Of a stretch of 64,000 nucleotides of DNA, positions 36,082 through 45,368 are shown piece by piece. Position numbers and translations under genes: made by a program. The notes beneath the pieces were generated by a model. The model was not told the DNA's origin, did not search any database, and was given only the letters and a program-made list of their open reading frames with translations. This DNA is from Mucilaginibacter sp. 14171R-50 (GTDB lineage: Bacteria > Bacteroidota > Bacteroidia > Sphingobacteriales > Sphingobacteriaceae). Location of the stretch: the NCBI RefSeq assembly GCF_010093045.1, contig NZ_CP048115.1, positions 434,001 to 498,000 of the forward strand, given 5' to 3'. Within the stretch, counting starts at the first letter, position 1. Each line of letters opens with the position of its first letter.

Positions 36082-37011
36082 ATGTTTAAAAAGCAACTAC
36101 TCATATTTTCGGGCGTAATGTTCCTGCTTATTGTTACGCTTGGCAGTTGTAAAAGCAAATACGAAAAGTTAAAAGCGAGTAACGATAACGCTAAAAAATA
36201 CCAGGAAGCGGTAAAATTTTATAATAAAAAGGATTACACCAAAGCCCTGGGCTTATTTGAAGACCTGGTAACCCGTTACCGCGGCCGCGCCGAGGCCGAA
36301 GATTTATTTTACTATTACGCCTACACCAATTACAGGCTTAAGGATTATACTTCGGCCAGGTTCCATTTTAAAACATTTGCAGATACGTACCCATCAAGCC
36401 CCCGGGCCGAGGAGTGCCGCTTTATTGCCGCTTATTGTTATTATTTAGATTCGCCTATATACTCTTTAGACCAGGAGAACACCACCAAGGCCATCGAGTC
36501 GTTACAGTTGTTTATCAATCTTTATCCAAAAAGCGACCGTGTTACCGAGGCAAGCAAGCTGATACAGAACCTGCGCGATAAGCTGGAGCAAAAATCATAT
36601 GCCAACGCTAAATTATATTTAACCATTGGCGATTACCAATCGGCAGTTATTGCATTTGGCAACACCCTGCGCGATTACCCGGACACCAAATACGCCGAAG
36701 AACTGGAGTTTTTAACCATACGCGCCCAGTACGAGTACGCAAAGGTTAGCCGCGAGAACAGGCAGGAAGAGCGTTTTAACCAGGCTGCTGCCTTTGCCGA
36801 CGAGTTTATCGAAAAATACCCTTCGAGCAAATTTTTAAAAGAAGCTGCAGATTATAAAAAAGACAGCGAACAAAATGCCATAAAAGCTAAAAAGTTTATG
36901 GCCGAAGTTATGGCAAACCCAAAGCTGGCTCAAAAGGTGGCCAATAAAGACACCGTAACATCGCAGCCGCCATCAATAAAAGACAGGGACAATCAAAAAA
37001 TACCATATTAA
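36082..37011 (+). CDS. bamD: Outer-membrane assembly lipoprotein BamD
   Basis: A 309-residue lipoprotein: signal and lipobox LGSC at about residues 19-23, then TPR-like helical repeats (YYYAYTNYRLKDYTSARFHF, TYPSSPRAEECRFIAAYCYY, LFINLYPKSDRVTEAS). BamD is the essential lipoprotein of the BAM complex that inserts beta-barrels into the outer membrane. The C-terminal part after ~residue 265 is low-complexity. It is followed 17 bp later by rpoZ, as in other Bacteroidota, and is driven by the promoter just upstream. Confidence 0.9.
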   Translation: MFKKQLLIFSGVMFLLIVTLGSCKSKYEKLKASNDNAKKYQEAVKFYNKKDYTKALGLFEDLVTRYRGRAEAEDLFYYYAYTNYRLKDYTSARFHFKTFADTYPSSPRAEECRFIAAYCYYLDSPIYSLDQENTTKAIESLQLFINLYPKSDRVTEASKLIQNLRDKLEQKSYANAKLYLTIGDYQSAVIAFGNTLRDYPDTKYAEELEFLTIRAQYEYAKVSRENRQEERFNQAAAFADEFIEKYPSSKFLKEAADYKKDSEQNAIKAKKFMAEVMANPKLAQKVANKDTVTSQPPSIKDRDNQKIPY

Positions 37012-37028
37012 TAAAGATATAAAAAGAC

Positions 37029-37373
37029 ATGAACGTTAATAACCCAGCAAACAAGCCGGCTGTAGCCAGCAGTACAGTTACCCGCGACCTGCGTGAACTG
37101 GATATGAGAACCGATAATATATACGAGTCGTTGGTAATTATGTCAAAAAGGGCCAACCAGATATCAAACAACATCAAAGAAGAGTTGCACCAAAAACTTT
37201 CTGAATTTGCATCGGCTAATGATAACCTGGAAGAGGTATTTGAAAACCGCGAGCAGATAGAGATATCAAAATATTACGAAAAATTACCTAAACCTACCCT
37301 GGTAGCCGTTCAGGAATTTTTAGACAATAAAATTTACTACCGCAACCCGGCGAAAGAAGCAAAAGAGCTTTAA
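37029..37373 (+). CDS. rpoZ: RNA polymerase omega subunit
   Basis: A 114-residue protein of the RpoZ/Rpb6 family in its Bacteroidota form: a short disordered start, then TVTRDLRELDMRTDNIYESLVIMSKRANQIS and a Glu-rich helical stretch. Omega supports assembly of the beta-prime subunit. The bamD-rpoZ-coaBC order is conserved in the phylum. The TAA stop coincides with the left end of a palindromic element. Confidence 0.88.
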   Translation: MNVNNPANKPAVASSTVTRDLRELDMRTDNIYESLVIMSKRANQISNNIKEELHQKLSEFASANDNLEEVFENREQIEISKYYEKLPKPTLVAVQEFLDNKIYYRNPAKEAKEL

Positions 37374-37408
37374 GCCCCGGCCCCCTGAAGGGGGAACTGA
37401 AAATATCA

Positions 37409-37440
37409 GGCCCTTCTCGTTTACGAGAGGGGCTTTATTT
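37409..37440 (+). terminator. Terminator after rpoZ
   Basis: GCCCTTCTCGT-TT-ACGAGAGGGGC (one G-T pair) followed by TTTATTT, inside the palindromic element. Confidence 0.82.
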
Positions 37441-37470
37441 GTTTATTAACGATAGCTATTTATATATTTG
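37438..37470 (+). promoter_or_regulatory. Promoter of coaBC
   Basis: TTTG (37438-37441), a 21-base spacer and TATATTTG (37463-37470). Transcripts would carry the G-rich right arm of the palindromic element as a leader of about 30 bases directly before the coaBC start. Confidence 0.65.
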
Positions 37471-37504
37471 ATCTTAATTCCCCCTTCTGGGGGTTAGGGG
37501 GCTT

Positions 37505-38707
37505 ATGCTTGAGGATAAAAAGATAATTTTAGGGGTTTGCGGCAGCATTGCGGCCTATAAATCGGCAACACTGGTGAGGCTGCTGGTAAAGGCCGGGGCG
37601 CAGGTACAGGTGATAATGACCCCCGATGCCACCAACTTCATTACACCGCTTACCTTATCTACCCTATCTAAACGCCCGGTTTATTCAGATTATTTTAAGC
37701 CCGAAACCGGCGAGTGGAACAACCATGTAGAGCTTGGACTTTGGGCCGATGCCATGATCATGGCCCCGGCAAGCGCCAATACTATGGCAAAAATGGCAAC
37801 CGGGTTGGTTGATAACCTGCTTACAGCGGTTTACCTGTCGGCAAAGTGCCCGGTATACTTTGCCCCCGCTATGGACCTGGATATGTGGAAGCATGAAAGC
37901 ACACAGCACAACATAACCGCGCTGCAGTCATTCGAAAATATCCTGATCCCGCCCGGTACCGGCGAACTGGCAAGCGGCCTGCACGGCGAAGGCCGCATGG
38001 CCGAACCGGAAGAAATAATTGCCTTCCTGACAAACGATATCAAAGAGAAGCTGCCGTTGTTTAACCAAAAGGTATTAGTTACCGCAGGGCCAACTTATGA
38101 GGCTATCGATCCGGTGCGATTTATCGGCAACCACTCATCAGGTAAAATGGGCTTTGCACTGGCAGATGAGCTGGCCTCGCTCGGGGCAGATGTTACCTTA
38201 ATTGCAGGGCCAACCGCGCAGGCAAGCAAATACAAAAGCATCAAACGAATAGACGTTACCAGCGCGGCAGATATGCTGCAGCAATGCTTAACGTATTTTC
38301 CTACTGTTAACGCCTGCGTGATGTGCGCCGCCGTTGCCGATTATACCCCGGCAACAGTGGCTGCACAAAAAATAAAAAAGCACGACGACGGCCTTTCCAT
38401 TGAACTGAAGAAAACTACCGACATATTAAAAACCCTTGGCGGCCAAAAGCATGCGGGGCAGATACTGGTTGGCTTTGCCCTGGAAACCCAGAACGAAGAG
38501 CAGTACGCGATAGAAAAACTGCAAAAGAAAAACTTAGATTTGATTGTGCTAAATTCGTTGAACGATGCGGGTGCCGGCTTTAAAAATGACACGAACAAAG
38601 TAACCCTGATTGACCGCGAACTGCAAAAAACCACTTTTGGGCTTAAAAACAAGGCCGAAGTAGCACGGGACATTTGCATCAAGCTGACAGAATTGCTAAA
38701 AAAATGA
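37505..38707 (+). CDS. coaBC: Bifunctional phosphopantothenoylcysteine decarboxylase / phosphopantothenate-cysteine ligase
   Basis: A 400-residue two-domain CoA-biosynthesis enzyme. The N-terminal flavodoxin-like CoaC domain (about 1-185) has ILGVCGSIAAYKSATLVRLL (in part), the catalytic His of NNHVELGLWADA and the PASANTMAKMATGLVDNLL segment (in part). The C-terminal CoaB domain (about 190-400) has VTAGPTYEAIDPVRFIGNHSSGKMG (in part) and the KIKKHDDG lysines. It condenses phosphopantothenate with cysteine and decarboxylates the product, using FMN. Its stop overlaps the next ATG by four bases (ATGA). Confidence 0.97.
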   Translation: MLEDKKIILGVCGSIAAYKSATLVRLLVKAGAQVQVIMTPDATNFITPLTLSTLSKRPVYSDYFKPETGEWNNHVELGLWADAMIMAPASANTMAKMATGLVDNLLTAVYLSAKCPVYFAPAMDLDMWKHESTQHNITALQSFENILIPPGTGELASGLHGEGRMAEPEEIIAFLTNDIKEKLPLFNQKVLVTAGPTYEAIDPVRFIGNHSSGKMGFALADELASLGADVTLIAGPTAQASKYKSIKRIDVTSAADMLQQCLTYFPTVNACVMCAAVADYTPATVAAQKIKKHDDGLSIELKKTTDILKTLGGQKHAGQILVGFALETQNEEQYAIEKLQKKNLDLIVLNSLNDAGAGFKNDTNKVTLIDRELQKTTFGLKNKAEVARDICIKLTELLKK

Positions 38708-39600
38708 AAAGATATATAACTATTGCCGTGCTGTTTTTCACGTGCTGCGCCGTGCAGGCGCAGGACCTGAACGCACGCGTAAAAGTTGTGGCGCCCAAAA
38801 TACAGGTTACCAATAAGCGCGTATTGCAAACTTTGGAAACCGCCATGAAAGATTTTTTGAATGGCCGGAAATGGAGCGCTGATGATATTGCCCCGCAGGA
38901 ACGTATTGATTGCAATTTTGTATTGAATATTACCGCCTGGGATGGCAGCAGTAATTTTACCGGGGAGTTGCAGGTACAATCATCAAGGCCGGTGTTTAAC
39001 ACAGCTTACAGCACTACCCTGCTTAATATCAATGATAAGGATTTTGATTTTACCTACACGGAAGGCCAAACCATCGACTACAGCGACCAGAACTTTCAAA
39101 GTAACCTGAGCTCGGTAATGGCGTTTTACGCTTATATCATTGTAGGCATGGATTACGACTCGTTCTCGAAATATGGCGGCACACCGTATTTTTTAAACGC
39201 GCAAACAGTTGCCATTAATGCGCAAACCACATCTTTTAAAGGATGGAAGGCGTTTGACAGTAACCTTAACCGCTATTGGCTGGCAGAGAACCTGAACAAT
39301 AAGCTTTACAACAACCTGCGCGAATTTATTTATAACTATCACCGTAACGGCCTTGATATGATGGCCAATGATGCGGCGAAGAGCCGCAGGTACATTAGCA
39401 GCATACTGCCGGTGCTGAGCCAGGTAGACCGCAAGCGTTTAGGTTCGTATTTTCCGCTGGCTTTTTTCACTGCCAAAAATGCCGAGCTGGTATCTATATT
39501 CAGCAACGCCTCCCCCCAGGACAGGATGCAGGCCATGAACACCCTATCACTGGCCGATCCGGCAAACGGTGGTAAATACCAAACCTTAAAAGGGAAGTAG
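38704..39600 (+). CDS. DUF4835 family exported protein (PorD-like)
   Basis: A 298-residue protein from the ATG at 38704, which overlaps the coaBC stop. The signal peptide MKRYITIAVLFFTCCAVQAQ is clear. The body contains LNARVKVVAPKIQVTNKRVLQ and YIIVGMDYDSFSKYGGTPYFLNAQ (in part), features of DUF4835. This family, to which the type IX secretion protein PorD has been assigned as far as I recall, typically follows coaBC in Bacteroidota. A periplasmic or outer-membrane-associated role is likely; the exact role is an inference. Confidence 0.8.
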   Translation: MKRYITIAVLFFTCCAVQAQDLNARVKVVAPKIQVTNKRVLQTLETAMKDFLNGRKWSADDIAPQERIDCNFVLNITAWDGSSNFTGELQVQSSRPVFNTAYSTTLLNINDKDFDFTYTEGQTIDYSDQNFQSNLSSVMAFYAYIIVGMDYDSFSKYGGTPYFLNAQTVAINAQTTSFKGWKAFDSNLNRYWLAENLNNKLYNNLREFIYNYHRNGLDMMANDAAKSRRYISSILPVLSQVDRKRLGSYFPLAFFTAKNAELVSIFSNASPQDRMQAMNTLSLADPANGGKYQTLKGK

Positions 39601-39761
39601 GTAGCGGAAATTCTAAACATTAAATACTAATCCGCAAAACCAATTCAAAGGTTCAATTAACCGGTAAATTTCTCTGTTTTTTTCAGGAATTTTTGGCTGA
39701 TGTAAGGTGTTTTAATGGGATGATCATCAAAGAATGTCACATACCAATTAGTACGTTTAAT

Positions 39762-40355
39762 TCAAACCGCCTCTAATTGCTTCAGGTAATTTTTCAACCC
39801 GGCCAGGTAAACATTATAGCACGCTGAACCCATCGCTTTACCCATACCACGGATACCGGCGTACCCTGCAACCACAAAGCAGGCTACATGTCCCGCATTT
39901 ACATCCTCCCGAATTTGCTTAGATGCCTTGCCCTGGTCTATGCTTTCTTTTATAGCATCCTGCCATTGGTCGGTTAATTTTAAAAGAGCCTGCTTAAAAT
40001 CTTCGTTCAGCGGCGCCATTTCTTCTATCAGGTTTACAACGGGGCATCCATATTTTGCCCTTAAAAAAGGCACCTTCAGCAATACATTCCGCATCATTTC
40101 GTAAATATCAGTAACCGGGCTTTTTGCTTCTAACAAGGGTTTCACTAAGCTGGCGTACATACCCGGAAAGATGATCTCGTTGATCATCGCCAGCCCCATC
40201 TCGTCCTTGTTTTTAAAATGATAGAAGAATGCGCCCTTGGTAACCTTAGTAGTGGCCAGTATGTTATCAATACTGGTGGCCTGGTAACCTTGCTTATAAA
40301 TAAGCTCGAAAGATTTGGTCAGGATCATAGTACGCGTAGTAGCTGCCTTTGACAT
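39762..40355 (-). CDS. TetR/AcrR-family transcriptional regulator
   Basis: A 197-residue repressor-type protein. The N-terminal helix-turn-helix is recognisable in TMILTKSFELIYKQGYQATSIDNILATTKVTKGAFFYHFKNKDEM (in part, residues about 8-52). The C-terminal ligand-binding domain is helical and variable. It is divergent from recJ (144 bp) and a palindrome just upstream of its start may be its operator. The inducer and regulon are unknown; no efflux gene lies beside it. Confidence 0.88.
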   Translation of the reverse strand: MSKAATTRTMILTKSFELIYKQGYQATSIDNILATTKVTKGAFFYHFKNKDEMGLAMINEIIFPGMYASLVKPLLEAKSPVTDIYEMMRNVLLKVPFLRAKYGCPVVNLIEEMAPLNEDFKQALLKLTDQWQDAIKESIDQGKASKQIREDVNAGHVACFVVAGYAGIRGMGKAMGSACYNVYLAGLKNYLKQLEAV

Positions 40356-40371
40356 AACTGAATACTAAATG

Positions 40372-40389
40372 GTATGTATGTAAACATAC
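40372..40389. promoter_or_regulatory. Candidate TetR operator
   Basis: GTATGT-ATGTAA-ACATAC, a perfect 6-6-6 palindrome 17 bases upstream of the TetR start codon. The position suits autorepression; the link is inferred from location only. Confidence 0.45.
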
Positions 40390-40499
40390 TTTAAACTTCA
40401 ATGCTTTCCTAATTTATTCACCTCTATTAAAATTTAAACACTGCGCCTGCGTTTATCAACCATTAGTTATCTTTACTCTTTTTAAGCGATAAACTATTT

Positions 40500-42209
40500 A
40501 TGACTAAACGGTGGGTATTAAAAGATGCGGCAGATGAGGCTATTATACAGCAACTTTCTGAGCAGCTAAATATAAACCCCGTTCTGTCATCCTTGCTCGT
40601 CCGCCGGGGGGTTACCAATTTTGACGAGGCCAAATACTTTTTCCGCCCGAGCCCCCTGCATCTTCACGATCCGTTCCTGATGCAGGATATGGAAAAAGCT
40701 ATAGATCGTATTGAGCAGGCTATTACAAACGACGAGAAAATATTAGTTTACGGCGATTATGATGTAGATGGCACGACAGCCGTCGCCCTGGTTTACAGCT
40801 TCTTTAAAAAGATCCACCAAAACATAGAATACTACATTCCCGACAGGTACAAAGAGGGTTACGGTATATCCACAGCCGGCATTGATTACGCTGCAGCAAA
40901 CGGCTTCAGTTTAATTATAGCTTTAGATTGTGGTATAAAATCGGTAGATAAAATAGCCTATGCAAATACTTTGGGTGTTGATTTTATCATCTGCGACCAC
41001 CACCTGCCCGGCGAAGGATTGCCTGCTGCCATTGCAGTGCTCGACCCAAAACGTGCCGATTGCGGGTACCCATACAAAGAACTTTCGGGATGTGGTATAG
41101 GCTTAAAGCTGATACAGGCCTGGTCTGATAAACACAACCTGCCATTTGAAGGGGTCGTTGAATACTTCGACCTGGTGGCCATCAGCATAGCCTGCGATAT
41201 TGTGCACATTACAGGCGAAAACCGGGTACTGGCACATTTAGGGCTGCAAAAAATAAACGAAAACCCGTGCATCGGTGTAAATATGTTGATGCAGGTAGCC
41301 GGCCGAACAGGCACCTACACCATAAGCGATGTGGTATTTTTGTTAGGCCCGCGCATTAATGCTGCCGGACGCATTGACGACGCCAAACATGCCGTTGAGT
41401 TGCTGATAGCCTGTCATGAAGAGGCCGCGAAAGAAAAAGGCGACATGATCAACCTCCGCAACGCCGAACGTAAGGGTCACGACCAGCAAATTACCGACGA
41501 AGCACTGGGCATGATAGATAACGATGAGGTAATGATAGCCCGTAAATCTACCGTGGTGTTTAACGAGAACTGGCACAAGGGCGTTATCGGCATCGTGGCA
41601 TCGCGCCTTACCGAAAAGTATTACCGGCCAACGGTAGTGCTTACCCGCTCAAACGGCCATGTGGCCGGCTCGGCCCGCTCCGTTTTAGGTTACGACCTTT
41701 ACGAGGCGCTTTGCGGATGCTCCGAACTGCTCATCCAATTCGGGGGGCACAAATATGCCGCAGGCTTAACCATGCATCCCGAAAACGTCCCGGCTTTTAT
41801 AGAAAAATTTGAAGAAGTTGTTAGCACCACCATCACTGACGACCTGCTGGTACAGCAAATAAGTATAGATGCCGAGATTGACCTTAAAGATATCGATGCG
41901 AAATTTTTCAGGATCCTGAGTCAGTTTGCACCGTTTGGGCCAGAGAATATGTCGCCGGTATTCCTCAGCAAAAATGTGTATGTTAGCGGTAATGCGGGTT
42001 TAGTAGGCAGCAATCACATAAAAATGTTTATTGTACAGCCTGGTTCGGCAGCGTTTAGCAGCATAGCATTTAACCAGGCCGAATTGTTGCCGCAACTTAA
42101 GCCGGGCGTGCCGTTTGATATTTGTTATACCATTGAAGAAAACGTATGGCGCGAGCAACGCAGCATACAATTAAATATAAAAGCGATTAGGTTAGAGATT
42201 AGTGAATAG
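40500..42209 (+). CDS. recJ: Single-stranded-DNA-specific exonuclease RecJ
   Basis: A 569-residue DHH-family nuclease acting 5'-3' on single-stranded DNA in recombination and repair. Motifs in order: VYGDYDVDGTTAVAL (motif I), LIIALDCGIK (II), FIICDHHLPGE with the DHH triad, RINAAGRIDDAKHAVELL (in part), NWHKGVIGIVASRL, and the DHHA1 region FGGHKYAAGLTMHPE. The C-terminal OB domain is present. Length is near the usual 570. It is followed by lptB 118 bp downstream across a word-like spacer. Confidence 0.96.
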   Translation: MTKRWVLKDAADEAIIQQLSEQLNINPVLSSLLVRRGVTNFDEAKYFFRPSPLHLHDPFLMQDMEKAIDRIEQAITNDEKILVYGDYDVDGTTAVALVYSFFKKIHQNIEYYIPDRYKEGYGISTAGIDYAAANGFSLIIALDCGIKSVDKIAYANTLGVDFIICDHHLPGEGLPAAIAVLDPKRADCGYPYKELSGCGIGLKLIQAWSDKHNLPFEGVVEYFDLVAISIACDIVHITGENRVLAHLGLQKINENPCIGVNMLMQVAGRTGTYTISDVVFLLGPRINAAGRIDDAKHAVELLIACHEEAAKEKGDMINLRNAERKGHDQQITDEALGMIDNDEVMIARKSTVVFNENWHKGVIGIVASRLTEKYYRPTVVLTRSNGHVAGSARSVLGYDLYEALCGCSELLIQFGGHKYAAGLTMHPENVPAFIEKFEEVVSTTITDDLLVQQISIDAEIDLKDIDAKFFRILSQFAPFGPENMSPVFLSKNVYVSGNAGLVGSNHIKMFIVQPGSAAFSSIAFNQAELLPQLKPGVPFDICYTIEENVWREQRSIQLNIKAIRLEISE

Positions 42210-42270
42210 TGATCGGAGATTAGTTTCTATCGAAAATTAGCAACGTCATTGCGAGGAATGAAGCAATCTC
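42190..42270. repeat. Two repeat-family pieces between recJ and lptB
   Basis: 42190-42225 has TTAGAGATTAGTGAATAGTG and GATCGGAGATTAG words of the TTAGTGATCGG vocabulary. 42245-42270 is a solo arm GTCATTGCGAGGAATGAAGC followed by AATCTC of the other dispersed family. They lie side by side, so different families accumulate in the same spacers. Confidence 0.75.
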
Positions 42271-42327
42271 CTGATAGGCAATTACAAGCGTTAAAATCCG
42301 TTAAAGCGGTAACAGAATTTTGAATTA

Positions 42328-43068
42328 ATGATACTGAGGGCAGAAAGTTTAGTAAAAAAATATAAGCAGCGCAGCGTGGTGAACGATGTAACGTTCAATG
42401 TATCGCAGGGCGAGATCGTAGGCTTGCTTGGCCCAAACGGGGCCGGTAAAACCACTTCGTTTTATATGATAGTGGGTTTGATAAAGCCCAACGAAGGCAA
42501 AATATTTTTAGACGATGAAGATATAACTACAGACCCTATGTATCGCCGCGCGCAAAAAGGCATCGGTTACCTGGCGCAGGAAGCATCGGTCTTTCGCAAG
42601 CTTTCGGTTGAGGACAATATTAAGGCTGTTTTGGAAATGGGCAAAATGAGTAAGGAAAAACAGCGGGATAAACTGGAAGAACTGATAGATGAGTTCAGTT
42701 TACACAAGGTACGCCGTAACCGCGGCGACCTGCTATCGGGAGGTGAGCGACGCCGTACCGAAATAGCGCGCGCACTGGCTGCCGAGCCCAACTTTATCCT
42801 GCTCGACGAGCCCTTTGCGGGCGTAGATCCAATTGCGGTTGAAGAGATCCAGGCTATGGTTGCCAAATTAAAGCACCGCAATATCGGCATCCTGATAACC
42901 GACCACAACGTGCAGGAGACCCTTTCCATCACCGACCGTGCCTACCTGCTATTTGAAGGTAAGATACTGGAATCTGGCGTACCCGAGGTACTGGCCGAAA
43001 ACGAGATGGTGCGTAAGGTTTACCTGGGCGCTAACTTCGTATTGAAAAGAAAAACATTTCCGCAATAA
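42328..43068 (+). CDS. lptB: LPS export ABC transporter ATP-binding protein LptB
   Basis: A 246-residue ABC ATPase. Walker A is [10 protein letters not shown], the signature is [15 protein letters not shown] and Walker B is [13 protein letters not shown]. The [13 protein letters not shown] (after Walker A) and C-terminal [14 protein letters not shown] match LptB, which powers lipopolysaccharide export with LptF/LptG. The permeases are not in this window. Length fits (241 in E. coli). Confidence 0.95.
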   Translation: MILRAESLVKKYKQRSVVNDVTFNVSQGEIVGLLGPNGAGKTTSFYMIVGLIKPNEGKIFLDDEDITTDPMYRRAQKGIGYLAQEASVFRKLSVEDNIKAVLEMGKMSKEKQRDKLEELIDEFSLHKVRRNRGDLLSGGERRRTEIARALAAEPNFILLDEPFAGVDPIAVEEIQAMVAKLKHRNIGILITDHNVQETLSITDRAYLLFEGKILESGVPEVLAENEMVRKVYLGANFVLKRKTFPQ

Positions 43069-43093
43069 CTTTTATCTTTGGGAAAGGTGAGTT

Positions 43094-43175
43094 GTTCATA
43101 GATGATAGTTCATGGTTCATAGAGCGCCATGAGGATCATATACTATCTATGAACCATTAACTATGAACTATTAAC
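43094..43175. repeat. Quasi-palindromic word-like spacer (GTTCATGGTTCATAG vocabulary)
   Basis: Left arm 43094-43122 consists of GTTCATAGATGATAGTTCAT and GGTTCATAG. Right arm 43147-43175 is its close reverse complement (CTATGAACCATTAACTATGA and on). It fills the lptB-GH3 spacer. Confidence 0.8.
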
Positions 43176-43180
43176 TACTT

Positions 43181-44704
43181 ATGACCATATTCAACTCTGT
43201 TTTTACCTGGTTCATGAAAAAGCGTATCCACCAGATAGAGCTTTTTATGAAATACCCCAACGAGGTGCAGGAGGAGTGGTTTGAGCAACTTATTGCGGGT
43301 GCCGAAAACACCGAGTGGGGCAAGCAATACGGTTATAAAAGCATCGAAAACCTTGTACAGTTCAAAGAGCGTGTACCTATCCAAAACTATGATACGCTAA
43401 AGCCTTATATCGAACGGATGCTTAAAGGCGAACAAAATGTGCTTTGGCCGTCAGAGATCCGCTGGTTTGCCAAATCATCAGGCACCACCAGCGACCGGAG
43501 TAAATTCATCCCCGTAAGCGAGGAATCACTGGAAGAATGCCATTTTAAGGGTGGTAAGGATATGCTTACCCTATACTTTAACAACCGGCCAAATGCTCGA
43601 ATATTTACAGGAAAAAGTTTAACACTCGGCGGCAGTCACCAGGTCGGTCAGTTAAATGCCGATACATTTTTTGGCGACTTATCAGCGGTGATCATGAAAA
43701 ACCTGCCCCTCTGGGCCGAGTTTTGCCGTACTCCTCATCTGGATATTGCCCTGCTGGAGAATTTCGAAGAAAAGATCGAAAAGATGGCACATGCCACCAA
43801 GGATGTAAACGTAACCAGTATAAGTGGTGTACCTACCTGGAATATCCTGCTGTTTAAACGGATTCTTGAAATAACCGGAAAAAAGAACCTGCTGGAGGTT
43901 TGGCCGAACCTTGAGTTATATTTTCACGGCGCGGTAAATTTTACGCCTTACCGCGAGCAGTTCAGGAAACTTATCCCTACCGATGACATGTACTACCTGG
44001 AAACGTACAACGCATCCGAAGGCTTCTTTGGCATACAGGATCTGGAAAAACCCGGCGAATTACTGTTGATGCTTGATTACGGCATTTTTTACGAATTTTT
44101 GCCGATAGAGAACCTGCACGAAGAGAACCCTAAAACACTTACATTGTACGAGGTTGAGCTGAATAAGAATTACGCGCTTATCATCACTACCAACGCCGGT
44201 TTATGGCGATACATGATAGGCGATACCGTAAGGTTCACCTCGCTGGTACCCTATCGCATCCAGATAACAGGTCGCACCAAGCACTTCATTAATGCCTTTG
44301 GCGAAGAACTGATCATCGATAACGCCGAACGCGCCCTTGCCGAGGCCTGCTCACAAACCGGGGCCATCATCCGCGATTATACCGCCGCGCCTGTTTACTT
44401 TAGCGATGACGAATGCGGCGCACACGAATGGCTTATTGAATTTGAGAAAAGACCGGCAGAATTTGAACGCTTTGTTGACCTGCTCGATGAAACCCTGCGC
44501 CGCGTAAACTCCGATTATGATGCCAAGCGTTTTAAAGATATGGCGCTCCGCCGCCCGCAGGTGAGGATAATGGCCCAAAATACTTTCTTTAACTGGATGA
44601 AGGAGAAAGGAAAAATTGGCGGCCAGCATAAGGTGCCGCGCCTTGCCAATAATCGCGAATATGTGGATTCGATTTTGAAGATGGCGGAACCGATCATCAA
44701 TTGA
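43181..44704 (+). CDS. GH3 auxin-responsive-promoter-family protein
   Basis: A 507-residue protein of the ANL/GH3 acyl-adenylate superfamily. Landmarks are the phosphate-binding SSGTTSDRSKFIP, the YNASEGFFGIQDL motif and the hinge region ITGRTKHFINAFGEELI. Plant GH3 enzymes conjugate amino acids to jasmonate or auxin after adenylation; bacterial members are common in Bacteroidota and their substrates are not known. It is a single gene after lptB. Acyl-adenylating activity is a family inference. Confidence 0.88.
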   Translation: MTIFNSVFTWFMKKRIHQIELFMKYPNEVQEEWFEQLIAGAENTEWGKQYGYKSIENLVQFKERVPIQNYDTLKPYIERMLKGEQNVLWPSEIRWFAKSSGTTSDRSKFIPVSEESLEECHFKGGKDMLTLYFNNRPNARIFTGKSLTLGGSHQVGQLNADTFFGDLSAVIMKNLPLWAEFCRTPHLDIALLENFEEKIEKMAHATKDVNVTSISGVPTWNILLFKRILEITGKKNLLEVWPNLELYFHGAVNFTPYREQFRKLIPTDDMYYLETYNASEGFFGIQDLEKPGELLLMLDYGIFYEFLPIENLHEENPKTLTLYEVELNKNYALIITTNAGLWRYMIGDTVRFTSLVPYRIQITGRTKHFINAFGEELIIDNAERALAEACSQTGAIIRDYTAAPVYFSDDECGAHEWLIEFEKRPAEFERFVDLLDETLRRVNSDYDAKRFKDMALRRPQVRIMAQNTFFNWMKEKGKIGGQHKVPRLANNREYVDSILKMAEPIIN

Positions 44705-44804
44705 GTTGCGTGGGTCGGGTTACGTTGAATTAACAAAATCTTAATCATCATTTAACCAAATACCTGTATCGCGCGCCGTTTAATAGCCGTAATAGCTTTA
44801 TAAA

Positions 44805-45203
44805 ATGAAAAAAATGAAAAAAGCTATACTGTTTGTGGCTGTAGTTATCGGCCTGGTATCCTGTAAAAAAGATCAACCCGCTATCCAAACCCTTAACGGA
44901 ACATGGGAACTAAAAGCGATTGTAGGTGGGTTCGGCCCCGGGGAAGATGTGACTGACGATAATAGAGATCAATATGTGATCACCCTTAACAGCAAATACG
45001 TAAAAACCGACGCAAACAAAGTACAAACAAGGGGCTCATATACCGTAAACCTCACCGAAGAGCGCAACGGTTATAAATTTGGTACCATCACCTTTACAAA
45101 CCCGGCGTATACTGACGCGTTTACGTTTAAGGCTGATACTATTATTATAGGCAGTTCGGCAGCAGATGGACCAAGTTATAAATATGTCAGGGTAAAGAGG
45201 TGA
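44805..45203 (+). CDS. Small lipocalin-like lipoprotein, paralog 1
   Basis: A 132-residue lipoprotein: signal with lipobox GLVSC (Cys at about residue 20) then KKDQP. The mature part is a short beta-rich domain beginning LNGTWELKAIVGG and containing YVKTDANKVQTRGSYTVNL and ADTIIIGSSAADGPSYKYV. This is the pattern of small lipocalin-like 'DUF4488/DUF5004-like' lipoproteins of Bacteroidota; the exact family is uncertain. It is paralogous to the next gene. Confidence 0.7.
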   Translation: MKKMKKAILFVAVVIGLVSCKKDQPAIQTLNGTWELKAIVGGFGPGEDVTDDNRDQYVITLNSKYVKTDANKVQTRGSYTVNLTEERNGYKFGTITFTNPAYTDAFTFKADTIIIGSSAADGPSYKYVRVKR

Positions 45204-45368
45204 CAGCATTATAAATATTTACTGCTCCTACACCACCGCACTCGCTCGGCTCCTGCCGAGTGAGAATTATTGTAAGGCCTCCGGCCGCCATATTCTGCCG
45301 CTTTTATTTACATATTGCTGTAACGCAAAACCCAATCCTTGCGTAATGCCATTATAACCGCTCAAAAC

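Larger units (their letters stand above)
37371..37505. repeat. GCCCCC/GGGGGC palindromic element, copy 2
   Basis: Left arm 37371-37396 (TAAGCCCCGGCCCCCTGAAG and on) begins with the rpoZ stop codon. Right arm 37478-37505 (TTCCCCCTTCTGGGGGTTAG and on, ending GGGCTTA) ends on the first base of the coaBC ATG. The roughly 80 bases between hold a terminator and a promoter. Confidence 0.88.

Noticed and set aside
45230-45300. Strong terminator between the two lipoprotein paralogs
   Set aside because: A CTCGGC/GCCGAG stem exists but no T run follows; it is too weak to call.
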